The notes under the pieces were generated by a model. That model worked only from the letters and a program-made list of their open reading frames with translations, searched no databases and was not told where the DNA came from. 64,000 bases of DNA. Origin: Bin87 sp965115825. Lineage in GTDB: Bacteria; Chloroflexota; Dehalococcoidia; Lucifugimonadales; UBA3495. A program made the translations under genes and the position numbers. The DNA is taken from NCBI GenBank assembly GCA_965115825.1, contig OZ220464.1, positions 2,046,001-2,110,000 on the forward strand, written 5' to 3'. Of this stretch, positions 17,154 to 24,702 are shown one piece after another. How positions within the stretch are numbered: the first letter of the stretch is position 1; every line of letters begins with the position of its first letter.

Positions 17154-18692
17154 ATGAAGTATGATGTGATTATCATCGGCGCCGGCTCGGCCGGGTGTAC
17201 GATGGCAGCCCGGTTATCCGATGACCCGGAGCGGTCGGTGTTGGTGCTGGAAGCGGGGCCGGACTATCCCGATTTTGAGCTGTACCCGGATGACTTGAAG
17301 TACGGCTACGACCAGACGGCCTCGGCGGTGAACGCGCCGCACAACTGGACCTTTTGGGCGAATAACCCGGGGCAGGCCGACCCTATGCCAGTGCCGCGGG
17401 GGAGGGTTGTAGGTGGGTCGTCGGCCATTAACGGGCAGGTGCTGCTGCGCGGCGTGCCGGAGGATTATGACGCCTGGGCCGCTATGGGCAACGATGAGTG
17501 GAAGTTCACCGACTGCCTGCCTTACTTCCGGAAGTTGGAGACGGACACCGACATTTCCGACGACTTTCACGGGAACAGCGGCCCGATTCCGGTGCGTCGT
17601 CACCGTCGGGAGGACTGGCTGCCCGCGCAGGTTGCTTTCTGGAACGCCTGTCGCGCGGCCGGATATCCCGATGACCCGGACATGAACCATCCTGAGTCGG
17701 GGGGAGTTGGCCCCATTCCGATGAACAACCCCAACGGGGTGCGGATGAGTACGTCCATCACCTATCTGCGGGAAGCCCGGCATCGGATGAACTTGACCAT
17801 CCGCCCCAACGTTACCTGTCGGCGTATCGTTTTTGAAGGGAAGAAGGCCGTTGGAGTTGAGGTGGAAAGCGGCGGAGAGGCGTTCACGGTTGAGGGGGAG
17901 GAGATTATCCTGAGCTCCGGGGCAATTGCGTCGCCGCAGCTGCTGATGCTCTCGGGGGTGGGGCCCTCGGACCACTTGAGGGAGATGGGGATTCCGGTGG
18001 TGCACGAATTGCCCGGGGTTGGCCAGAACCTGCGCGACCATCCGAACATCCGCGTTCCGGTGAAAGTCAGGGATGACTTTCCGCTGGATCCTGCCGCGCC
18101 GCGGACGCAGGTGGCGCTGCGTTACACGGCCAGCGGCAGCCATCTGCGCAACGACATCCAGATAATGCAGTCATCCTTCTCGTCGCCCATTGCCGGCGAC
18201 CCGCTGGAAGCCGAGGGGATCCGATTCACGTGTATTCTGGAGCTGGCGGTGGGTTCGGGCGAGCTGCGGCTTGCCAGCACGGATCCTCATGAGCAGCCGG
18301 AGCTGAACTATAACTACTTCCAGGATGAGTTTGACTTGTCGCGGATGCGCGAGGCCGTCCGGCTTTGCGTGGATCTGCTGGACAGTGAGCATTACCGCGA
18401 CGTTGCGGAGCAATTGCTTGACCCGCTGCCGGCGGACCTGGAAAGCGACGCAGCGCTGAATGACTGGCTCAAGCGCACGGTCAGCACTTCCCAGCACATT
18501 TCAGGGACCTGCAAGATGGGGGTCTCTGACGACCCTATGGCGGTAGTTGACCAGCATTGCCGGGTGTATGGTCTGGAAAACCTGCACGTGGCTGACGCCT
18601 CGGTGATGCCGGACTGTATCCGCGCCAACACCAACTGCACGACGATTATGATTGCCGAGCGCAAGTCAGATTGGCTGCGCGCCGGCAAATAG
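17154..18692 (+). CDS. GMC-family FAD-dependent oxidoreductase (choline dehydrogenase-like)
   Basis: 512-aa flavoenzyme. The N-terminal FAD-binding loop is YDVIIIGAGSAGCTMAARLS, with VLVLEAGP as the second strand; GMC signature 1 is RGRVVGGSSAINGQVLLRG (residues ~80-98) and signature 2 is SSGAIASPQLLMLSGVGP (~258-275). The C-terminal part has the catalytic His-Asn-type region (STSQHISGTCKMG and ANTNCTTIMIAER). It would oxidise an alcohol. It begins a probable operon with the selenoprotein gene 31 nt downstream. Confidence 0.92.
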   Translation: MKYDVIIIGAGSAGCTMAARLSDDPERSVLVLEAGPDYPDFELYPDDLKYGYDQTASAVNAPHNWTFWANNPGQADPMPVPRGRVVGGSSAINGQVLLRGVPEDYDAWAAMGNDEWKFTDCLPYFRKLETDTDISDDFHGNSGPIPVRRHRREDWLPAQVAFWNACRAAGYPDDPDMNHPESGGVGPIPMNNPNGVRMSTSITYLREARHRMNLTIRPNVTCRRIVFEGKKAVGVEVESGGEAFTVEGEEIILSSGAIASPQLLMLSGVGPSDHLREMGIPVVHELPGVGQNLRDHPNIRVPVKVRDDFPLDPAAPRTQVALRYTASGSHLRNDIQIMQSSFSSPIAGDPLEAEGIRFTCILELAVGSGELRLASTDPHEQPELNYNYFQDEFDLSRMREAVRLCVDLLDSEHYRDVAEQLLDPLPADLESDAALNDWLKRTVSTSQHISGTCKMGVSDDPMAVVDQHCRVYGLENLHVADASVMPDCIRANTNCTTIMIAERKSDWLRAGK

Positions 18693-18723
18693 CACGCCAA
18701 AACCGACAGGGGGAAATTGCAAT

Positions 18724-19503
18724 ATGGCCACGGCAACGAGAGAAGTTCACGTTTATACCAACCCTGGTTGATTCAGCTGCCGGACGTTAGAGGAATTTCT
18801 GGCGTCCAACGGTGTTCAGTATGAACATCACGACCTTTTGACCGATGACGCGGCCCGGGAAGATCTGAAGGCCCGGGGCGTACTGTCAGCGCCCGTGACC
18901 ATCATTGACGGGACGGAGGTCATAATTGGGTACTACCCGAAGAAGCTGATTCCGGCTCTGGGGCTGGAGGATGCGCCCATTGACCTGTCGGGCCGCACGG
19001 CATGGCTGGCGGACAAGTACCGCCGGATACTGGACGCCGCCATTCGGGCGACGTTGGAGCTGAGCGAGGAACAGTTGGCGCAGCCGGTGCAATGGCGGCC
19101 GGAAATGTTGCGGGATACGTTAGTGCACATCGTGTCGTTTCCGGAGCTGGCCTACACCAGCCGCACCAGGGGCTCCATGAGCTCTGATGATATGCGGGCC
19201 TGCCGGGAAAGCCTGGCGCATCTGGTAAAGCCGCAGGAGATTGCCGATTACGCCGCTGGCGTCGCTGACGGAATAGTCGTTTTCCTGAACAGCGGAGACA
19301 CCGAGGGATTTGACCGGGTGGTGCCGGCGCACTATGGCGGTGAAGTGACCGTGCTGGAACTGCTCAACATCATCCTCAGCCACAGCACTCATCACCTGAA
19401 GCAGGTGTACTGGTTTATGGACACCAACCTGCGCCAGCCAGCGCAAACGCCGGCTACCGCAGAGGATATGGAGGGGATCTTCACGCCGGCCCAGCTTATT
19501 TAG
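18724..19503 (+). CDS. Selenocysteine glutaredoxin-DinB fusion protein (in-frame TGA read as Sec16)
   Basis: ATG at 18724 has AGGGGGA 9 nt upstream. Codon 16 is TGA (18769-18771), exactly where a glutaredoxin has its first active-site Cys: VYTNPG-U-FSC-RTLEEFL. Translation stays in frame for 259 aa. Residues 8-85 form the glutaredoxin domain (UxxC at 16-19, cis-Pro region LSAPVTI at 54-60, then GTEVIIGYYPKKL). Residues ~90-259 are a DinB domain with H135, H220 and H223/H224 as likely metal ligands. Ending translation at TGA would leave a 15-residue peptide, and starting downstream would lose the active site. A SECIS-like hairpin follows. It lies between GMC oxidoreductase and PAC2 genes with short gaps. 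Confidence 0.87.
18769..18806 (+). promoter_or_regulatory. SECIS-like element directing Sec insertion at TGA 18769
   Basis: Downstream of the TGA, GACGTTAG (18783-18790) pairs with CTGGCGTC (18799-18806) over 8 bp including two G-U pairs, closing an 8-nt loop AGGAATTT. The loop starts 20 nt after the TGA, within the 16-37 nt range of bacterial SECIS elements, and has the conserved G near its 5' side. The GGAA of the loop begins 21 nt after the last base of the TGA, as in the second selenoprotein gene. Confidence 0.78.
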
Positions 19504-19530
19504 GGAACCGGACGGGAGGATGCGACGATT

Positions 19531-20496
19531 ATGCCGGAACCGCTGATTGCGTTGGACGAAGCGCCCGAGACCCAGGTGATTATTGCCGGTTGGCGTCGCC
19601 AGTGGTCTGACGGCGGCAACATATCCAGCGGGATGCCTCGCTGGCTGATTGACAAGATGTCGGCGCGGCGAATTGGGCGTATGACGGACGAAATCTCCCG
19701 GATGTGTTTCCCGTTCCAGGTTGCCGGCACCCATGATCTTTACCGTCCCCGGGCGGCGTTCAGCGATGGACTTCCCAGCCGCCCGATGCAGTGGGATAAC
19801 GGATTCTGGGACGCCGGCAACGGGCTGGTGATATTCCTGGGGATTGAGCCTTGGTATCGGATTGACCTGTACGGCGAGTCGTTCTTTGAAGCGGTGGCGG
19901 CGCTGGGGAATCCCAAGGTGGCTGCGGTGGAAGGGTATAACGGCCCGGCGCCGCCGGATCAGGAGCGGCGGATTTCGTGCGTGTACAGTAAAGCGTCAAT
20001 GGCCGACGAAATGAGGCAGCACGGGATGCTGTTTTCCAGTTACGGCTCTCAACAACGGCAGGGGCCAACGGTGGGTATGGCCATGGTCAGCATGGCGCAC
20101 TATGAGCATCCTGACGTGGAGATGGTTCGGGTGGGAGCGATGGCGCCGATGTTCCCGTTCAGTGGGAGTAGCGGCGGGCAGTTGGGCATTACGACGGATC
20201 ACCGGGCGTTTTACGACATTATGCGGCGGTTGCGGGCGTTGTACTCGCTGGATATTGATCTGTCGGACCTGCGGCCTCGCTATGAAGAGGAAGCTAACCG
20301 CTTACAGGAATCGCTGGACCGGGTGGCCCAGCGAAACGATGAGGCGCGCCGATATATTGACCGGGTGCGCCAGGAGCACAATTTCCTGCCCTTTGAGGAA
20401 CCTATCGCGCTTTCGCCCAACATTGAGGGAACGCTGGCGGACATTCTGGGGCAGTTTGATTTGCCCGGGGACGACGACCAGGCGATTAGTCGATGA
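19531..20496 (+). CDS. PAC2-family protein
   Basis: 321-aa protein resembling the PAC2 (proteasome-assembly-chaperone-like) family: a strand-loop start TQVIIAGWRRQWSDGGNIS, then GLVIFLGIEPWYRIDLYGESF, and GMAMVSMAHYEHPDV with a Gly/Ser-rich loop near residue 215 and a C-terminal helical coiled-coil-like region (EEEANRLQESLDRVAQRND). In bacteria PAC2 proteins are common in Actinobacteria and Chloroflexota but their role is poorly known. It is 27 nt after the selenoprotein gene and overlaps the convergent VOC gene by 11 nt. Confidence 0.78.
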   Translation: MPEPLIALDEAPETQVIIAGWRRQWSDGGNISSGMPRWLIDKMSARRIGRMTDEISRMCFPFQVAGTHDLYRPRAAFSDGLPSRPMQWDNGFWDAGNGLVIFLGIEPWYRIDLYGESFFEAVAALGNPKVAAVEGYNGPAPPDQERRISCVYSKASMADEMRQHGMLFSSYGSQQRQGPTVGMAMVSMAHYEHPDVEMVRVGAMAPMFPFSGSSGGQLGITTDHRAFYDIMRRLRALYSLDIDLSDLRPRYEEEANRLQESLDRVAQRNDEARRYIDRVRQEHNFLPFEEPIALSPNIEGTLADILGQFDLPGDDDQAISR

Positions 20497-20935
20497 CCAG
20501 TACGGTGTTTTCGCGGCCTTCGCGTCGCATTTCGGCAAGTCCGTCCGCGGGGCTGTCGAATTTGTCGTAGTAGAACTCGATGCCGTTGCCGTCGGGGTCT
20601 TCGAAATAGACGCTGCCGGTCATGCCGTGGTCGGTGGTACGGTCAACCTTGATGTCATTTTCCAGCAGGGAGTGGTAGAGGTCGCGGAGGGAATCGAAGT
20701 CTTCGACCTGGATGGCGAAGTGGTTGAGGCCGATGTTGCCCTTGCGCGTTTCCGGGGAGTCGTCGGAGGCCTGGAACAGGGCCAAGTCGTGGTGGATCTC
20801 GCCACACGTGAGGAAGGTGGCGCCGGTACGCTGGACGGCAACCTCGAAGCCCAGGATGTCGGTGTAGAATTTGGTGGAGGCCGCGACGTCGGAGACGTTG
20901 AGTACGAGGTGGCCGACTTGCTTGGGTTTAACCAT
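20486..20935 (-). CDS. VOC-superfamily protein (extradiol dioxygenase/glyoxalase-like)
   Basis: 149-aa paired beta-alpha-beta-beta-beta protein. The likely metal ligands H9 (VGHLVLNV), H72 (LNHFAIQV) and E120 (NGIEFYY) match the catechol 2,3-dioxygenase-like family. AAGGAG precedes the chosen ATG at 20935; the reading frame is open further upstream without a site. It could be a ring-cleaving dioxygenase or a lyase; the substrate is unknown. Confidence 0.85.
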   Translation of the reverse strand: MVKPKQVGHLVLNVSDVAASTKFYTDILGFEVAVQRTGATFLTCGEIHHDLALFQASDDSPETRKGNIGLNHFAIQVEDFDSLRDLYHSLLENDIKVDRTTDHGMTGSVYFEDPDGNGIEFYYDKFDSPADGLAEMRREGRENTVLVID

Positions 20936-21032
20936 TTTGCTACTCCTTGTTGAGTGGGATGGGCGCCTGTTTGGGGCTAATATACGATAATTGACGCGGA
21001 CGGGCAAGGATGGGACGGTTTGCGTCGCCGGT

Positions 21033-22268
21033 TCAGATTTGGTTCATACGGCGAACCAGGGGGCGGTAGAGCCAGCCGCCTATAGAGATAACCAGGAGCG
21101 TCGTTGCTCCGCTGGTAATGGCGATGGACCATCCGAAGAGCTGGGCCAGCCAGGTCAGCGGCCAGGCGCCGAGGAAGTGGAATACCGGAGCCATCTGCAT
21201 CATGGCCATCATGCGGCCCCGCATTTCCGGGGCAGTGGTCAGCTGCATCAAAGAGCTGGATACAGGCCAGAATCCGCCGATGCTGGTAGAGCCGACCATG
21301 GCGACCAGTAGGCAGGCAGCCCAGAACCATTGCGCCCACGCCATTGCGATGAGCGCGATGCAGCAGAGGGTGACTTCCAGGTACATCAGCAGGCCTTTGC
21401 CTTTACCGTCGCCCCAGCTGGCGACGAAGAGGGAACCGAGGAAAGCGCCGCCGCCGCGACAGGTCATGAAGACGCCGGTTTGAAATCCGTTCAGCCGCAG
21501 GAACTCTTGAGTAAAGCCGGGGACGACCTGCATATAGGCCATGCCGAAAAAGCCGAAGGATGCGGACATGATTATCAGGGCGGCGGCCAGCGGAGTGCGC
21601 AGGGCGTGGGAGAAACCGCCGATGAGGTCGGCGATGGGCGAGGATCTGCGGCGGGTGGCAACGGCGGGCCGGGCCATCATCATGAGGAAAGCGATGCCGA
21701 GCAGGTAGCTGACGCCGTTGACCATTATGGCGGCCCAGGCATCAATGCGGTCGATGGCCCAGCCGCCGGCCAGGGGGCCGAGCATATTGCCAATCTGGCC
21801 GATGGAGGTATGGAGGGCGACGGCGTTCATCATGTCTTCGCGGGGTACGAGGTCGGCGGCCAGGGCGAAGCGGGCCGGCATCTGTACCGCCATGAGCCCG
21901 CCGAGGATGAATGCGACTGCGTACACGTGCCAAATCTGGGCGTGGCCGGACAGGGCCAGCAGGGCCAGGGCGATGGTGATCACGCTATTGGCAAGGACGC
22001 AGAAAATCAGGAACAGTTTGCGGTCAACCCGGTCGGCGATGACTCCGCCGGCGAAGGTGAAGAGCAGATTGGAGACGCCGAAGATGCTGACGGCCAGTCC
22101 CAGGGATGTCTTTTCGCCGGTGATGTCGAGGATGAGCCAGCCGATGCCCAGGAATTGGATGCCCTGCCCGAAGGACTGGACGCCGATGTTCAAAAAGAAC
22201 CACCGGAAATCCCGGTGGCGAAGGGCGGAGAAGGCGCGGAGCCGACGAGCAGCGGCTACGACGGCCAT
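21033..22268 (-). CDS. MFS transporter (enterobactin exporter/MFS_3-like)
   Basis: 411-aa membrane protein with about 12 hydrophobic helices. The start SALRHRDFRWFFLNIGVQSFGQGIQFLG-like segment (split across residues 14-41) and GGVIADRVDRKLFLIFC after helix 2 are typical of the MFS_3 exporter group. The gene ends 97 nt from the VOC gene and starts 5 nt after the HAD gene, so the two are probably co-transcribed. Likely a small-molecule exporter; substrate unknown. Confidence 0.88.
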   Translation of the reverse strand: MAVVAAARRLRAFSALRHRDFRWFFLNIGVQSFGQGIQFLGIGWLILDITGEKTSLGLAVSIFGVSNLLFTFAGGVIADRVDRKLFLIFCVLANSVITIALALLALSGHAQIWHVYAVAFILGGLMAVQMPARFALAADLVPREDMMNAVALHTSIGQIGNMLGPLAGGWAIDRIDAWAAIMVNGVSYLLGIAFLMMMARPAVATRRRSSPIADLIGGFSHALRTPLAAALIIMSASFGFFGMAYMQVVPGFTQEFLRLNGFQTGVFMTCRGGGAFLGSLFVASWGDGKGKGLLMYLEVTLCCIALIAMAWAQWFWAACLLVAMVGSTSIGGFWPVSSSLMQLTTAPEMRGRMMAMMQMAPVFHFLGAWPLTWLAQLFGWSIAITSGATTLLVISIGGWLYRPLVRRMNQI

Positions 22269-22273
22269 GGGGG

Positions 22274-22999
22274 CTATGCGCCGTTGGCAGTGGAGAGCAG
22301 CGTATCGGCCAGCCGGTTGAAGTCGGGCACCTCAAAATCGGGCAGATAGGGCAACTCCTCGTTGGGCAGGTTGTAGCGGTTGACGTAAGCGGCGCGGTAG
22401 CCGGAGGCCCGGGCGCCGGTGATGTCGAAAGAGTGGGCGGCCACCATCATAATGCGGCCGGGGGCTTTGTCGAGTAGGCGCGCTGCGGTGCGGTACACTG
22501 CCGGGTGGGGCTTGAAAACGCCGGCCTTTTCCACGGAGATGATGTCGTTGAAGGGGACGCCGATGTTGTCGCGCACCAGCCGTTCCAGGTAGGACTGCTC
22601 GCCGTTGGATAGGGCGACGAGGCGGAAACGCCCGCTGTCGGCCAGGCGTTGCAGGCCGGCTACGGCGTCGTCGTAGGGGCGGAGGTGGTCGTACACGCGC
22701 ATGAACTCGGCAACGTCGTCGTAGCTGAAGGGCACGCCGTGCATGCGCAGGCAGTAGATGAAGGAGCGGCGGCAGGTTTCCCGATAGCCGCTGTGTCCGA
22801 GCATGAACAGGTTGTCCTGATACTGCTCGATGCGCTGGCGTCCGCGCCAGCTGAGCCAGAAGGCCGAGCCGGCGACGCTGGAACCGCGCTCTTGCAGAAA
22901 GCGGGCGGCGGGCTCGGCGAGGCTGCCGTCCAGGTCCAGGACCGTGCCGAACATATCGAAGGCCAGAGTATCGACCTGGGCGATGGGGTCGTTGGGCAT
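22274..22999 (-). CDS. Haloacid dehalogenase type II / HAD-superfamily hydrolase
   Basis: 241-aa HAD hydrolase. Motif I is FDMFGTVLD with the nucleophile at D15; motif II is LVALSNG near residue 125; Lys is in VEKAGVFKPHP and motif III in RIMMVAAHSFDITGA. The pattern FDxFGTxxD and the AHxxD motif favour the (S)-2-haloacid dehalogenase subgroup over phosphoglycolate phosphatase, but haloacid activity is not proven. It lies 27 nt from a small upstream gene and 5 nt before the MFS exporter. Confidence 0.85.
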   Translation of the reverse strand: MPNDPIAQVDTLAFDMFGTVLDLDGSLAEPAARFLQERGSSVAGSAFWLSWRGRQRIEQYQDNLFMLGHSGYRETCRRSFIYCLRMHGVPFSYDDVAEFMRVYDHLRPYDDAVAGLQRLADSGRFRLVALSNGEQSYLERLVRDNIGVPFNDIISVEKAGVFKPHPAVYRTAARLLDKAPGRIMMVAAHSFDITGARASGYRAAYVNRYNLPNEELPYLPDFEVPDFNRLADTLLSTANGA

Positions 23000-23026
23000 A
23001 AGGGTATCTCCGGTGTTGTGGCGGCG

Positions 23027-23269
23027 CTAGTCAGCCGGCTTGATATTGCCGATATTGGCGTCGTCGATATTGATTTGGCGCTTTACGCTGTCAAAATAGA
23101 CGATGAGCCAAGTGGCCGGGCCGACGGAGCGCTTTTCGCGGACTTCGCCTATATCTCCGGCGGAGATGCTGCGGACGGAGGAGCCGACGGGGGAGGCCAT
23201 GACTTCACGAACCTCGAAATCGGCCACGGCGGCGACTTTCATGCCCTTTTGGTACAGGTCAAAGCTCAT
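23027..23269 (-). CDS. Small hypothetical protein
   Basis: 80-aa protein. ATG at 23269 is preceded by a strong AGGAGG (23277-23282 on the complementary strand), which argues strongly that it is real. The sequence begins MSFDLYQKGMKVAAVADFEV and has a short beta-rich C-terminal part (SVGPATWLIVYFDSVKRQIN). It looks like a small SH3/KOW-like barrel, but I do not recognise the family. It probably heads the HAD-MFS operon. Confidence 0.7.
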   Translation of the reverse strand: MSFDLYQKGMKVAAVADFEVREVMASPVGSSVRSISAGDIGEVREKRSVGPATWLIVYFDSVKRQINIDDANIGNIKPAD

Positions 23270-23937
23270 GGGGATACCTCCTGCGGGGAATGGGCGGCCC
23301 GGGTGGGCGCGAGGGCAAGGTGATTGCCGTGGCAGTGTACGGGCCGGCCGCAGGGGTGTCAACGAAAGGCCGCGCAGCGCGGGGGCGCGCGGGTGGCGGT
23401 GAGCGATGACGCCCGGACGGCGATAACGGGGACGCGCAGCGCGGGGGCGCGCGGGTGGCGGTGTTGGGGTTGGTGGTGTTCATGGTGGTGTTCATGGTGG
23501 TTGTTTTTCTCCTTTTGGTCGGTCGGTGGATTTTGGTTGGAGTTCGTGGGGGTTCAGGATGTCGGCGCTACGGTCTGAGAGCGTGGCTTGCTATTTACGT
23601 CCTAGTCTTGCGCGTGCTGACGGCTGCTTGGGCAGTGCCCGTCCTCGCGCAGCGGTGGTGACGCCCGCCGTGCTGGGTGCGCCAGCCGGGTAATGTGACC
23701 GACCTCCGGCGCACTACAGTGGTGCAATGGATCCGACGTGCCGCAAAGTACTGGTTGCGGCGGATTAGACCGTGTTATCCTGAACCCCGTTGAACTCTTG
23801 TTTTAGCCTCCTGGCTGGATTTTGGTGTCGGGCGGTTGTCCTGGCCGGGGACGGGTATCCGACGGTTCTCGAGGGGCCGTTGGATGAGCCTGACGGGGAC
23901 AGTATAGCGTACCGATGTGCATAGCGCAAGCAGTTTT

Positions 23938-23981
23938 TGTCAGAATCAGGATTTACGGGATTTTGGGATTTTCAGGATGGG
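23938..23981 (+). repeat. Dispersed intergenic repeat, copy 1
   Basis: About 44 bp beginning TGTCAGAATCAGGATTTACG and ending TTTTCAGGATGGGG. The same sequence occurs at 32737-32781 and, shortened, at 32945-32980, always between genes. Confidence 0.8.
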
Positions 23982-24028
23982 GTTGCGCTGTAGGGGCTGC
24001 CGGCCCTGGCGCGTGGTGTGGAGGAGGT

Positions 24029-24055
24029 GGGTTCCTGCTTTCGCCGGAACGATGG
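24029..24055 (+). repeat. TTTCGCCGG hairpin repeat, copy 1
   Basis: GGGTTCCTGCTTTCGCCGGAACGATGG, i.e. GTTCC and GGAAC arms round CTTTCGC, related to sequences at 26012-26038 and 38184-38208. A short palindromic intergenic repeat of the REP type. Confidence 0.65.
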
Positions 24056-24540
24056 TGTGTGGCGGGTAGGTGTGATGGCTGGGACGGGTTGCGGGCCGGT
24101 GTCCGCGGGTAGGAAGGGGGTGTGGGATGTCGCGGAGGCCTATGACGCCGGCTTAGACCGGTGCCTGCGGGTAGGGAGGTGTGGGGAGGCTATGCGGTAT
24201 CGTGAGTGAAGGAGGGCAGCCGGATGTCGGACGGCCCTAGGTGGATTGCGGTTATGCGGGGGCGGGGTTCGGGGCTGGTCGGCTCAGTCAAATGGGCCGG
24301 GCGTAGTTGCGGCTATGCGGGGGTGGGGTTCGGGCCCGGGCGCACGCAGGGCGGTCGAGCCGGGCCGGGCCACGATAGCCGGTCTCCGCTTCGGGCCCGG
24401 GCGCACGCAGGGCGGTCCCTCAGGATAGGCGTACTGGCATAGACGCCCTGTTCGGGCCCGGGCGCAGCGCAGGGTGGTCTATGATGAGGTTGCGGCTATG
24501 CGGGTGGGCTGCGGGAGAAAGACGCCGGGATCATCCCGAC

Positions 24541-24610
24541 GGCGGGGCGGCTATGCGGGGGTGGGGTTCGGTGGTAGAATCGGGAGTGTTCGCGGGGTTA
24601 CTTTGCTGTG
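24541..24610 (+). promoter_or_regulatory. Shared upstream block of the LRR paralogs, copy 1
   Basis: Contains GGCGGGGCGGCTATGCGG and TAGAATCGGG (TAGAAT at 24575-24580), followed by GTTCGCGGG. The minus strand at 59522-59590 has a closely related block with TAGAATCGGG, upstream of the paralogous LRR gene. TAGAAT could be the -10 of both; no good -35 is visible. Confidence 0.5.
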
Positions 24611-24702
24611 GCGGTGATGAAACGTAGCATCGAGGCGCCCGGTGGCGTTTTGGGAGTTGATGGGAGACAGCGCTGACGGCGGCATGATTAAGGCATTGCT
24701 CC

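Larger units (their letters stand above)
23300..24700. other. Repeat-rich non-coding region, about 1.4 kb
   Basis: No supported gene. It contains a direct repeat GCGCAGCGCGGGGGCGCGCG (around 23374 and 23432, extending some 10 bp beyond), three copies of TTCGGGCCCGGGCGCA-type sequence followed by CGCAGGG (around 24331, 24391, 24450), several copies of GGCTATGCGGGGG, one copy of a dispersed CAGAATCAGGATTT repeat and one of a TTTCGCCGGAACGA repeat. The plus strand is strongly G-rich. This looks like a decayed or repeat-expanded intergenic island. Confidence 0.6.

Noticed and set aside
18769..18771. Sequencing error or pseudogene at the TGA
   Set aside because: Two independent cases at equivalent Cys positions, with matching downstream hairpins and otherwise intact frames, are very unlikely by chance.
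18838..19503. Gene starting downstream of the TGA as a plain DinB protein
   Set aside because: That start discards an intact glutaredoxin start with a good ribosome-binding site and active-site context; Sec readthrough explains the sequence better.
21330..22349. Plus-strand 339-aa open frame opposite the MFS gene
   Set aside because: His/Gly/Asp-rich shadow of the membrane-protein gene.
23455..23661. Small hydrophobic protein (68 aa, GTG start)
   Set aside because: Its hydrophobic run comes from a GGTGGTGTTCATGG simple repeat; no ribosome-binding site or conserved feature.
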